Shown here: positions 23,217-30,421 of the stretch, piece after piece | How the letters are laid out: the number at the start of each line of letters is the position of its first letter | Numbering within the stretch: position 1 is the first letter of the stretch | Assembly: GCA_038239485.1 (NCBI GenBank) | Contig: JBBSET010000043.1 | Span: 1-33,674, forward strand | DNA from: DASQEH01 sp038239485 | GTDB lineage: Bacteria > Actinomycetota > Actinomycetes > Propionibacteriales > Nocardioidaceae | DNA length: 33,674 nt | Direction of reading: 5' to 3' | Program-made: the position numbers and the translations under genes | Notes under the pieces: model-generated | The model's input: the letters and a program-made list of their open reading frames with translations, nothing else | Told to the model about the DNA's origin: nothing | The model's database searches: none

Positions 23217-24026
23217 GTGGACCTGCACACCATCGACCGCTTCCTCCCGGCCAGGACCCGTGCGGACCTGGACGTCCTCGCCGACGACTGCGCCGTCGTG
23301 GCCGGGGGGACCTGGATGTTCGGGCAGCCCCAGCCGCACCTGCGCGCGCTCGTCGATCTCACCACGATGGGGTGGCCCGACCTGACGGTCTCCGCCGACG
23401 GGCTCGAGATTGCCGCGACCTGCACGATCTCGGCCCTGCGTGGCTTCCCCCCACAGGCGCCATGGCCGGCCCTGAAGATCGTCGAGCCCTGCGCGTCGGC
23501 GTTCGCGTCATCTCCGAAGATCTGGGACCTGGCCACGATCGGTGGCAACGTCTGCCTGGCCCTCCCGGCCGGGCCGATGATCTCGCTGCTGGTCTCCCTC
23601 GACGCGACCGCACAGATCTGGTGTCCGGGGGGTACGACCAGGAGCCTCGCGGTGGTCGAGCTGGTCACCGGGCCCTGTCGTACCTCGCTGGCAACCGGCG
23701 AGGTGATCCGCAGCTTTCAGGTTCCGGCCGGCGCGATGCGAGCGGAGGTGGTTCTCCGCAGGATCTCGTTGGCCGTGCAGGGCCGGTCGGGGGCCATAGT
23801 GATTGCCCGCCTCGATCAGGACGGCTCGGCGGTGGTCACCGTCACGGCGGCCACCGGCCGACCACACCGGCTCGCCTTCGCCCGGCTGCCGACAGCCGAG
23901 GAGCTTGCCGCGGAGCTCGACGGGCTCACGGACTGGTACGACGACCACCACGGCAGCCCGGCATGGCGCCGCGCTATGGTGCTGCGCCTCGGGTTCGAGG
24001 CCGTGGCGGAGCTGGCCGCGCGATGA
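23217..24026 (+). CDS. Xanthine dehydrogenase-type FAD-binding subunit (YgfM/CoxM-like)
   Basis: A 269-aa FAD subunit of a molybdenum hydroxylase. GTG 23217 begins 1 nt after the deaminase stop. The FAD pyrophosphate loop is CAVVAGGTWMFGQ, and a second conserved segment is KIWDLATIGGNVCLALPAG. The C-terminal CO-dehydrogenase flavoprotein domain is reduced, with AEVVLRRISLAVQGR. It transfers electrons from the Fe-S subunit, probably to NAD or another acceptor. Its stop overlaps the next start (ATGA), so translation is coupled. The length matches E. coli YgfM rather than larger XdhA-type fusions. Confidence 0.87.
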   Translation: MDLHTIDRFLPARTRADLDVLADDCAVVAGGTWMFGQPQPHLRALVDLTTMGWPDLTVSADGLEIAATCTISALRGFPPQAPWPALKIVEPCASAFASSPKIWDLATIGGNVCLALPAGPMISLLVSLDATAQIWCPGGTTRSLAVVELVTGPCRTSLATGEVIRSFQVPAGAMRAEVVLRRISLAVQGRSGAIVIARLDQDGSAVVTVTAATGRPHRLAFARLPTAEELAAELDGLTDWYDDHHGSPAWRRAMVLRLGFEAVAELAAR

Positions 24027-26712
24027 CGACATTCCGCGTCAACGGCGAACCGCGGACGCTGGACGACTCCGCCCCCGGCCAGTGTCTGCGGACGCTGCTG
24101 CGTCAGCAGGGCAACGTCGAGGTGAAGAAGGGCTGCGACACTGGCGACTGTGGCGCCTGCTCGGTGCTCGTGGACGATACGCCGGTCCACTCCTGCCTCT
24201 TCCCGGCGGTCCGCGTCGCCGGCCGTGAGGTGACGACCGTCAGCGGCCTCGGAGCCCCCGGCGACCTGCATCCGGTCCAGACCGCCTTCGTCTCGGCGCG
24301 CGGGTTCCAGTGCGGCTTCTGCACAGCCGGCATGGTCGTGACGGTCGCGTCCCTACCACCGGGGCTGGCTGCCGCCGAACTCGGCCAGGCGCTGAAGGGC
24401 AACCTGTGCCGGTGCACCGGCTACCGCTCGATAGCGGACGCTGTCAACCACGTCCCGAGCGCGGGCGAGGCGGGAGCCCACTTCGGTACGACCGCGCCGC
24501 CGGCAGCCGAGAGGGTGGTCACCGGCGCCGAGCGGTTCACGCTCGACGTCGCGCCCGAGGGTGCGGGCGTCGCCCCGCTCCACCTCGCGGTCGTCCAGGC
24601 GCCGCACGCCCATGCGCGCATCGTCTCCATCGACACCGACACGGCCGCGCGGCTGCCTGGCGTGCACTCGGTCCTCACCTTCGCCGACGTGCCTGACGTG
24701 CTCTACTCCACGGCTCGGCACGAGGACCGTCTCGAGGACCCGGACGACACCAGGATGCTCGACGACGTCGTCCGCTACCACGGCCAGCGAGTCGTCGCCG
24801 TCGTCGCCGACGACCTGGCGATCGCCGAGGCGGCCTGCCGGCTGGTCGAGGTGGAGTACGACGTCCTGCCAGCGGTCCTCGACGCCGAGGCAGCCCGTAC
24901 CCCGGGAGCGCCCCAGCTGCACGGCGACAAGATCGCGACCACGTCCCGCATCGCCGACCGCTGCGCAACATCGTCGCGGCCCAGCACGAGGAGTACGGCG
25001 ACGTAGCGGCTGGCCTGCAGGCGGCCGACGCGACGGTCGAGGGGGTCTGGTACACCCCGCGAGTGGTGCACGGGCAGCTCGAGACGCACGCGTCGGTCGG
25101 CTGGCTCGACCCGGACGGGCGGCTGGTCGTCCGTACCAGCTCCCAGGTGCCCTTCCTCGTCCGCGACGAGCTGTGTCACATCCTCGGCCTCGAACGCGAC
25201 CGGATCCGGGTGCTGACTGGGCGCGTCGGCGGTGGGTTCGGCGGCAAGCAGGAGCTCCTCACCGAGGACCTGGTCGCGCTGGCGGTGCTGCGGACCGGTC
25301 GGCCGGTGAGCTGGGAGTTGACCCGCGCGCAGGAGTTCACGCTCAGCCCCGGCCGGCACCCGATGCGGGTCGGGGTCCGTCTCGGCGCGACGAGTGACGG
25401 CCTACTGACAGCGTTGGCGGTCGACGTGCTCAGCGACGCCGGCGCCTACGGGAACCACAGCCCTGGCGTGATGTACCACGGCTGCCACGAGTCGACGGCG
25501 ATCTACCGCGCCCCCAACAAGAGGCTCGACGCGGAGGCCGTCTACACCAACAATGTGCCGAGCGGCGCCTTCCGTGGGTACGGGCTCGGTCAGGTCATCT
25601 TCGCCGTCGAGTCGGCGATGGACGAGCTGGCGGCTCGTCTGGACATCGACCCGTTCGAGCTGCGCCGGCGCAATGTCGTGGTCCCGGGAGATCGGTTCGT
25701 CACCGGCCACGTGAACGACGACGACCTGACCTTCGGCAGCTACGGCCTCGATCAGTGCATCGACCTGGCCGAGGCCGCGCTCCGGCGCCCAAACGGCGTA
25801 CCCGCGCCGCCGGGTGACGAATGGCGCGTCGGGGAGGGGATGGCGGTGGCGATGATCGCGACGCTGCCGCCGCGCGGTCACTTCTCCCACGCGCAGATCT
25901 CGCTCGACGCCGACGGCGCCTACACGCTGCGGGTAGGCACCACGGAGTTCGGCAACGGTACGACCACCATCCACGCCCAGCTGGCCGCGACCGCCTTGGA
26001 TACCACGCCGGACAGGATCCGGCTGGTCACGTCCGACACCGAAGCGACCGGCTACGACACCGGTGCGTTCGGCTCGGCCGGGACCGTCGTGGCGGGCCGG
26101 GCGGTTCTCGAGGCTGCTGGGCTGCTGCGCGGGCAGCTGGCTGCGGTTTCAGACGAGCTGGGCCTTGCGTCAGCGGAAGGCTGTGAGCTGTACCGCCAGG
26201 CGGCCAGCCGAGGCATGGAGTCCGCCAGCGCGACCCATGACGGCACACCTCGTTCGGTTGCGTTCAACGTGCACGCCTTCCGGGTGGCGGTGAACATCGA
26301 GACCGGGCAGATCAGGGTCCTGCAGTCGGTGCACGCGGCCGACGCCGGAGTAGCACTGAACCCGGCACAGCTACGCGGCCAAGTCGAGGGGGGAGTGGCT
26401 CAGGCCATCGGCAGCACGCTCTTCGAGGAGGTGCGCACGTCGGCCACCGGGGAGGTACTCACCACGACTCTCCGCGACTACCACCTACCGCAGGTCGCCG
26501 ACGTGCCGGTGACAGAGGTGTACTTCGCCGACACCTACGACCCGCTCGGCCCGCTGGGTGCCAAGTCGATGAGCGAGGCGCCGTACAACCCCGTCGCGCC
26601 CGCCTTGGCCAACGCGGTCCGGCGGGCGACAGGGGTCAGGTGTCACGACCTGCCGCTGTCCGCCGACCGCGTCTGGGCCAGGCTGGCCGAAGTCGAGTCG
26701 CCGCCTTGCTGA
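24023..26712 (+). CDS. Molybdenum hydroxylase large subunit with fused [2Fe-2S] domain (XdhD-like), interrupted by a one-base frameshift
   Basis: The N-terminal 150 residues carry two [2Fe-2S] clusters: Cys38, Cys43, Cys46 and Cys58, then Cys97, Cys100, Cys129 and Cys131. The a/b hammerhead domain follows (about 165-280). At Asp312 (24956-24958) the frame is lost and would end at 25006. The protein continues in another frame from PLRNIVAAQHEEYGDVAAGL at 24958, through GGGFGGKQELL, PSGAFRGYGLGQ, to SMSEAPYNPVAPALANAV with the expected active-site Glu. Restoring one C in GCCGACCGCTG joins both parts into about 896 residues. Fe-S plus Mo fusion with a separate FAD subunit is the E. coli XdhD/YgfM arrangement. 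The likely role is (hypo)xanthine oxidation to urate. If the frameshift is real, the gene is inactive. Confidence 0.85.
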
Positions 26713-26720
26713 CCTACCTA

Positions 26721-26744
26721 CCCGGATCCCTCGGCAAGTCCGGG
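26721..26744. terminator. Inverted repeat between xdhD-like gene and the secreted-protein gene
   Basis: CCCGGA (26721-26726) and TCCGGG (26739-26744) form a 6-bp stem with a 12-nt loop in a 44-bp convergent gap. It is a plausible bidirectional terminator without a T-tract. Confidence 0.35.
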
Positions 26745-26756
26745 CCAGCAAGGAGA

Positions 26757-27461
26757 CTAGCGACCGAAGGCCGTCTGGTGCTTTGCCATCCCTGTCGCCA
26801 ACGGAGCCCGTGTCGAATGCAGCGAGTTCAGCCGGACGAAGGAGATTCTCGCCGGCTGGTAGAACCGCGCGCTCGGAGCACTGGTGAAGCAAGCGAACAG
26901 GGCGCCCAGCGAGCCGACACGAATGACATTCGAACCTGACATCTGAGGCAGAATCTGACCGTCGAACGTCGTCGTCGTGGAGCTGTACGACCGCCTGAAG
27001 TTGCCGCTGTAGACCCCGCACTCCATGCCGGTCGGACTGTTCGCAGACCCGGCAGACGGCAGCAGGACGGACTCGAAGCTGACGCTGTAGATCCCCGGGC
27101 CGATGTCCAGGCCGTAGATCACGCCGCCGGTGAACTGGCGGTTGGGACCGTAGCCGGCTGTGAAGCTGGTCGCGTTGCTGGACAAGCCTGCTGCATGGAC
27201 GCCGCCGACCATCGACGCGTTCAGACGCGGAACGACCGCCGCCGAGCTCACCCGCAGCGACGGACCTGCACTGCCCATGGACTCCAGCGACAGCGCGGGT
27301 CCGTTGCCGCTGTCGCTGATCGTGGTCGGTGCGGTTGTCGTGTTGTGGTGACCGCCGATCAGGCTGTTACCGGTCGTCGCGTAGCTGACGCCGTTGGCGG
27401 CGAGCGCGACGACCGCTGCTGCGGCCACGACGGCTCCGGACTTCTTCAACGCTTGGTGCAT
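26757..27461 (-). CDS. Secreted protein of unknown function
   Basis: A 234-aa exported protein. ATG 27461 follows AAGGAA at 6-nt distance; an upstream in-frame extension lacks a ribosome site. Residues 1-30 are a Sec signal (KK then AVVAAAAVVALAANGVSYA). The mature part is Ser/Thr/Gly-rich. Its start (TTTAPTTISDSGNGPALSLE, then VPRLNASMVGG) resembles the N-terminal segment of a large actinobacterial group of secreted proteins carrying a KLNADxxDG-like motif. Two Cys residues (in GMECGVYS and LFACFTS) could form a disulphide. Function unknown. It is convergent with the purine operon. Confidence 0.75.
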   Translation of the reverse strand: MHQALKKSGAVVAAAAVVALAANGVSYATTGNSLIGGHHNTTTAPTTISDSGNGPALSLESMGSAGPSLRVSSAAVVPRLNASMVGGVHAAGLSSNATSFTAGYGPNRQFTGGVIYGLDIGPGIYSVSFESVLLPSAGSANSPTGMECGVYSGNFRRSYSSTTTTFDGQILPQMSGSNVIRVGSLGALFACFTSAPSARFYQPARISFVRLNSLHSTRAPLATGMAKHQTAFGR

Positions 27462-27625
27462 GATGTTCCTTACGAGTGACCGTTGAGGCGCTGGATGCAC
27501 CTGGAAGTAACGGTTAGCAGTCATCGTGACACTCAGCGTGACTTCTCGGACCGCATTGCCTGAGCCTCTCGGCTGGCAGATGGGCGGAGTTGTCACTTCC
27601 GTCCGGATCTTGTCGGTGGACTTTG

Positions 27626-27637
27626 TAGACTCGCCCG
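27626..27637 (+). promoter_or_regulatory. Leaderless -10 element (TAGACT) for the FAD/NAD(P)-binding gene
   Basis: TAGACT at 27626-27631 is followed by 6 nt and ATG 27638. No well-placed -35 box or Shine-Dalgarno is present. Confidence 0.55.
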
Positions 27638-29071
27638 ATGGCCACGGGTACGGGACGGCGGTGTCCGCGCGCGCTGTCGGACTCGACGACTGTTGCCATC
27701 GTCGGGGGCGGCGCCAGCGGTGTCCTCACAGCGGTGCATCTACTCGGCAGAACCACCGACCCCGGGCTTCGGGTCACCGTGTACGAAGGGTCCGGCCGGG
27801 TCGCTCGAGGTATCGCCTACGGCACGGACGACGACCGGCACCTGCTCAACGTGCGAGCCCGCGACATGAGCGCCTTCCCCGACGACCCGGGTCACCTGCT
27901 CGCGTGGCTGGCTCGGACGGGCCGCGCTGTCGACCCCGACCAGTTCCTCCCTCGGACCGAGTACTCCCGCTACCTCGCGGACGCTCTCGCCACTGTCGCA
28001 ACCAGCCGCCTCGACGTCCGGGCGTCCGTCGTCGAGGACATCGTGGCCGAGCCCGACGGGTTCGCCATCCATACCGGCGCAGCGATCGGACGGGCCGGCT
28101 CGGTCGTGCTCGCCTACGGGAACCTGGCGCCGAGATCGCTGGGCTTCGGGGGCGGCGACGTGGTCGACGCCGTCTGGCACCTGCCCAACCCGTGGGACCT
28201 GGACCGGCTGAGGGCGCTGCCGCTCGACGCGACGGTGGTGGTGGTGGGCACCGGGCTCAGCTCGGTCGACACGGCAGTCACGCTGCTCGGCGACAGCCCC
28301 AGCCGCCATGTCATCATGACGAGCCGGCACGGGCTCCTGCCGCGCCCGCACAGAGCGCAGCTGTCCACGGCCTGGGTGAGCCCGATCCCGTCCGGACCGC
28401 TGACTGCCGACCAGCTGGCGGCAGTCGTCCGCGGACAGGTCGAGGCTGCAGGCCGGGTCGGCGTGGACTGGCGGGCCGTCGTCGACGGACTGCGGACCCG
28501 GACGCAGAGTCTTTGGACCAGGCTCGACCTCGGCGAGCGGCAGAGGTTCCTCGACCTCTACGCGCGAGAGTGGGAGGTCCATCGGCACCGGATGGCGCCG
28601 CAGATCGCAGCCCGGCTCGACGGCTGGCGCCGCGACGGTCGGCTGACCGTCCTGGCCGGCGGCGTCGAGTCAGTGGTGGCCCAAGGGGATCGCTGCCTGG
28701 TGACCTTCGCCGGGTCGGCGCCGCAGCAGCCGGCACCGAGACCGGTGACCGCCGACGCGATCGTCAACTCCACCGGTCCGATGACCGACGTCAGCCAGAG
28801 CCGCAACCCGTTGCTACGGGCGCTGGTCCTGCGCGGGATGGTCACGCCGGACCCGTTGGGCCTGGGCCTGTCCTGTACGCCGGACGGGCAGGTTGTCGAC
28901 GCGGCCGGACTGGGCACAGCCGGCCTGTACGCCGTGGGGCCACCGCGCAAGGGCGCCCTGTACGAGTCCACGGCGGTACCGGAGATCCGGGAACAGGCCG
29001 CCGAGGTGGCACGACTGATCGTGGACGAGTCACGCCCTCAGACCACCGCCTCAGCCGTGGCCAGCGGTTGA
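27638..29071 (+). CDS. FAD/NAD(P)-binding protein (FAD-NAD(P)-binding 9 family)
   Basis: A 477-aa cytoplasmic flavoprotein. The FAD Rossmann loop is TVAIVGGGASGVLTAVHLL at residues 17-35, followed by GIAYGTDDDRHLLNVRARDMSAFPDDP, which is diagnostic of the family named after HpaA/YdhS-like proteins. A second dinucleotide loop is VVVVGTGLSSVDTAVTLLG. The C-terminal VNSTGPMTDVSQSRNPLLRAL and GLYAVGPPRKGALYESTAVP close the FAD site. The reaction is unknown; members are suspected oxidoreductases or hydroxylases. The start agrees with the leaderless promoter. The short gap upstream separates it from the divergent secreted-protein gene. Confidence 0.87.
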   Translation: MATGTGRRCPRALSDSTTVAIVGGGASGVLTAVHLLGRTTDPGLRVTVYEGSGRVARGIAYGTDDDRHLLNVRARDMSAFPDDPGHLLAWLARTGRAVDPDQFLPRTEYSRYLADALATVATSRLDVRASVVEDIVAEPDGFAIHTGAAIGRAGSVVLAYGNLAPRSLGFGGGDVVDAVWHLPNPWDLDRLRALPLDATVVVVGTGLSSVDTAVTLLGDSPSRHVIMTSRHGLLPRPHRAQLSTAWVSPIPSGPLTADQLAAVVRGQVEAAGRVGVDWRAVVDGLRTRTQSLWTRLDLGERQRFLDLYAREWEVHRHRMAPQIAARLDGWRRDGRLTVLAGGVESVVAQGDRCLVTFAGSAPQQPAPRPVTADAIVNSTGPMTDVSQSRNPLLRALVLRGMVTPDPLGLGLSCTPDGQVVDAAGLGTAGLYAVGPPRKGALYESTAVPEIREQAAEVARLIVDESRPQTTASAVASG

Positions 29072-29159
29072 GCGGTTGGCGGCCGCGCCGGCTGCGTTTG
29101 GCGGCGGGTGTCGTGGGTATGGGATGTCATCGTCGTCCTCGCTCGTCAGGAGAGCCGTC

Positions 29160-29294
29160 ATGGGTATGTTCGCGAAGGTAGGCACACTCGGTCTCGCCAA
29201 GAAGGCCTTCGACATCGTTCGTAAGCCCGAGAACCAGGCAAGGATCAAGAGTGCAATATCGAGCGTGGCCGCCAGGCGCCGCAAAACCAGCTGA
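29160..29294 (+). CDS. Small basic protein, 44 aa
   Basis: ATG 29160 has a strong CAGGAGAG site 5 nt upstream. The product begins MGMFAKVGTLGLAKKAFDIV, continues with a KPENQARIKSAISSVAARR amphipathic helix, and ends in RRRKTS. It is highly basic with no membrane span, consistent with nucleic-acid or membrane-surface binding. No family is recognised. It follows the FAD protein gene (88 nt) and is convergent with the LigD-type polymerase gene. Confidence 0.6.
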   Translation: MGMFAKVGTLGLAKKAFDIVRKPENQARIKSAISSVAARRRKTS

Positions 29295-29315
29295 GCCTGC
29301 CGCCAGGCCCTCAGG
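29291..29315. terminator. Bidirectional hairpin between the small gene and the polymerase gene
   Basis: GCCTG-CCGC-CAGGC (29295-29308) is a perfect 5-bp stem, extendable outward to CTGAG/CTCAG with a CC bulge. It covers both stop codons of the convergent pair. Confidence 0.35.
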
Positions 29316-30282
29316 TCTGGTCCGGCTCGCCAGGGTCGTCCGCCCCCGCGCGTGCGTCGCGGTCGGCCCACTCCAACAGCGGCTCCAGCGAGAAGACGGC
29401 GTCGTCGATACCAGCGTGCAGGTCACCCATCTCGGCGAACCTGGCCGGAACGGTCGAGATCGTCAGGTCGCGGGGGAGTACGTCGTCGATCTCGTCCCAG
29501 CGGACCGGGGTGGAGACGGTGGCGGCCTCGACCCCCCGCACCGAGTAGGCGCTGGCGATGGTGTGGTCGCGGGCGTTCTGGTTGTAGTCGACGAAGAGTG
29601 ACGTCGGGTCCCTGTCTTTTCGCCACCACGTGGTCGTGACGTCGTCCGGGGCGCGCCGCTCGACCTCGCGGGCGAACGCCAGGGCAGCCCGGCGTACGTC
29701 GGAGAAGCCCCAGTGCGGGTCGACCCGCACGTAGATGTGAAGGCCGGCACCGCCGGACGTCTTGGGCCAGCCGACCGCGCCGAGTTCGTCGAGGACCTCG
29801 TGTGCGACGTGCGCGACTCGGCGTACGGTCGCGAAATCGCACCCAGGCATCGGGTCGAGGTCGATCCGCCACTCGTCGGGCTTCTCCGTGTCGGCGCGCC
29901 GGGAGTTCCAGGGGTGGAACTCGACGGTGGACATCTGCACCGCCCAGATCACGCTCGCCAACTCCGTCACGCACAGCTCGTCGGCGTTGCGGTTGTAGCG
30001 CGGGAAATGCACGCGGACGGTCTCGACCCAGGGCGGCGCGCCGGCCGGGAGCCGCTTCTGGTGCACTTTGTCGCCGCTGATACCTGTCGGGAAGCGGTGC
30101 AGCATGCAGGGGCGCTCGCGCAGCGCTCGGACGATGCCGTCGCCGACGCTGAGGTAGTAGGTGGCGAGATCGAGCTTGGTGTGACCGGCGGCCGGGAAGT
30201 AGACCCGGTCGGGATTCGAGATCCGGACGGTGTGATGCCCGACGTCGAGCTCCACCGCTGGCGACTTGCTGCCGGGCGACAT
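29311..30282 (-). CDS. LigD-type polymerase/primase domain protein (stand-alone, PolD-like)
   Basis: A 323-aa archaeo-eukaryotic primase-fold polymerase of the kind found in bacterial non-homologous end joining, where it adds nucleotides, with ribonucleotide preference, at breaks. Visible motifs are SNPDRVYFPAAGHTKLDLATYY at the start, KRLPAGAPPWVETV, metal-binding WRIDLDPMPGCDFATVR (Asp-x-Asp), the nucleotide-binding SGGAGLHIYVRV, and LFVDYNQNARDHTIASAYSV. There is no ligase or nuclease domain, as in mycobacterial PolD1/PolD2. No ku or ligase gene is in the window. ATG 30282 agrees with a leaderless -10 box. Confidence 0.9.
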   Translation of the reverse strand: MSPGSKSPAVELDVGHHTVRISNPDRVYFPAAGHTKLDLATYYLSVGDGIVRALRERPCMLHRFPTGISGDKVHQKRLPAGAPPWVETVRVHFPRYNRNADELCVTELASVIWAVQMSTVEFHPWNSRRADTEKPDEWRIDLDPMPGCDFATVRRVAHVAHEVLDELGAVGWPKTSGGAGLHIYVRVDPHWGFSDVRRAALAFAREVERRAPDDVTTTWWRKDRDPTSLFVDYNQNARDHTIASAYSVRGVEAATVSTPVRWDEIDDVLPRDLTISTVPARFAEMGDLHAGIDDAVFSLEPLLEWADRDARAGADDPGEPDQT

Positions 30283-30294
30283 GCGCCCAACCTA
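30283..30294 (-). promoter_or_regulatory. Leaderless -10 element (TAGGTT) for the LigD-type gene
   Basis: On the minus strand TAGGTT (30294-30289) is followed by GGGCGC and ATG 30282. No Shine-Dalgarno is present. Confidence 0.6.
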
Positions 30295-30421
30295 ACGCTG
30301 CCGCGCGGCGTCGCCAGATGGGCGCATCCACACGCCGCCGCGTCACTCAGGTGGAGGCTCCTGGCCACGCCCAGTGCTGAACCTCGCGTAGACCGTCCCG
30401 GTTCGGGAGAACTCCGCGAGG

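Noticed and set aside
24950..25010. Programmed ribosomal frameshift in the xdhD-like gene
   Set aside because: No slippery sequence or downstream structure typical of such sites; a missing base explains the data more simply.
27526..29181. 551-codon plus-strand frame overlapping the FAD protein
   Set aside because: Arg/Pro/Gly-rich shadow; the other frame carries both dinucleotide-binding motifs.
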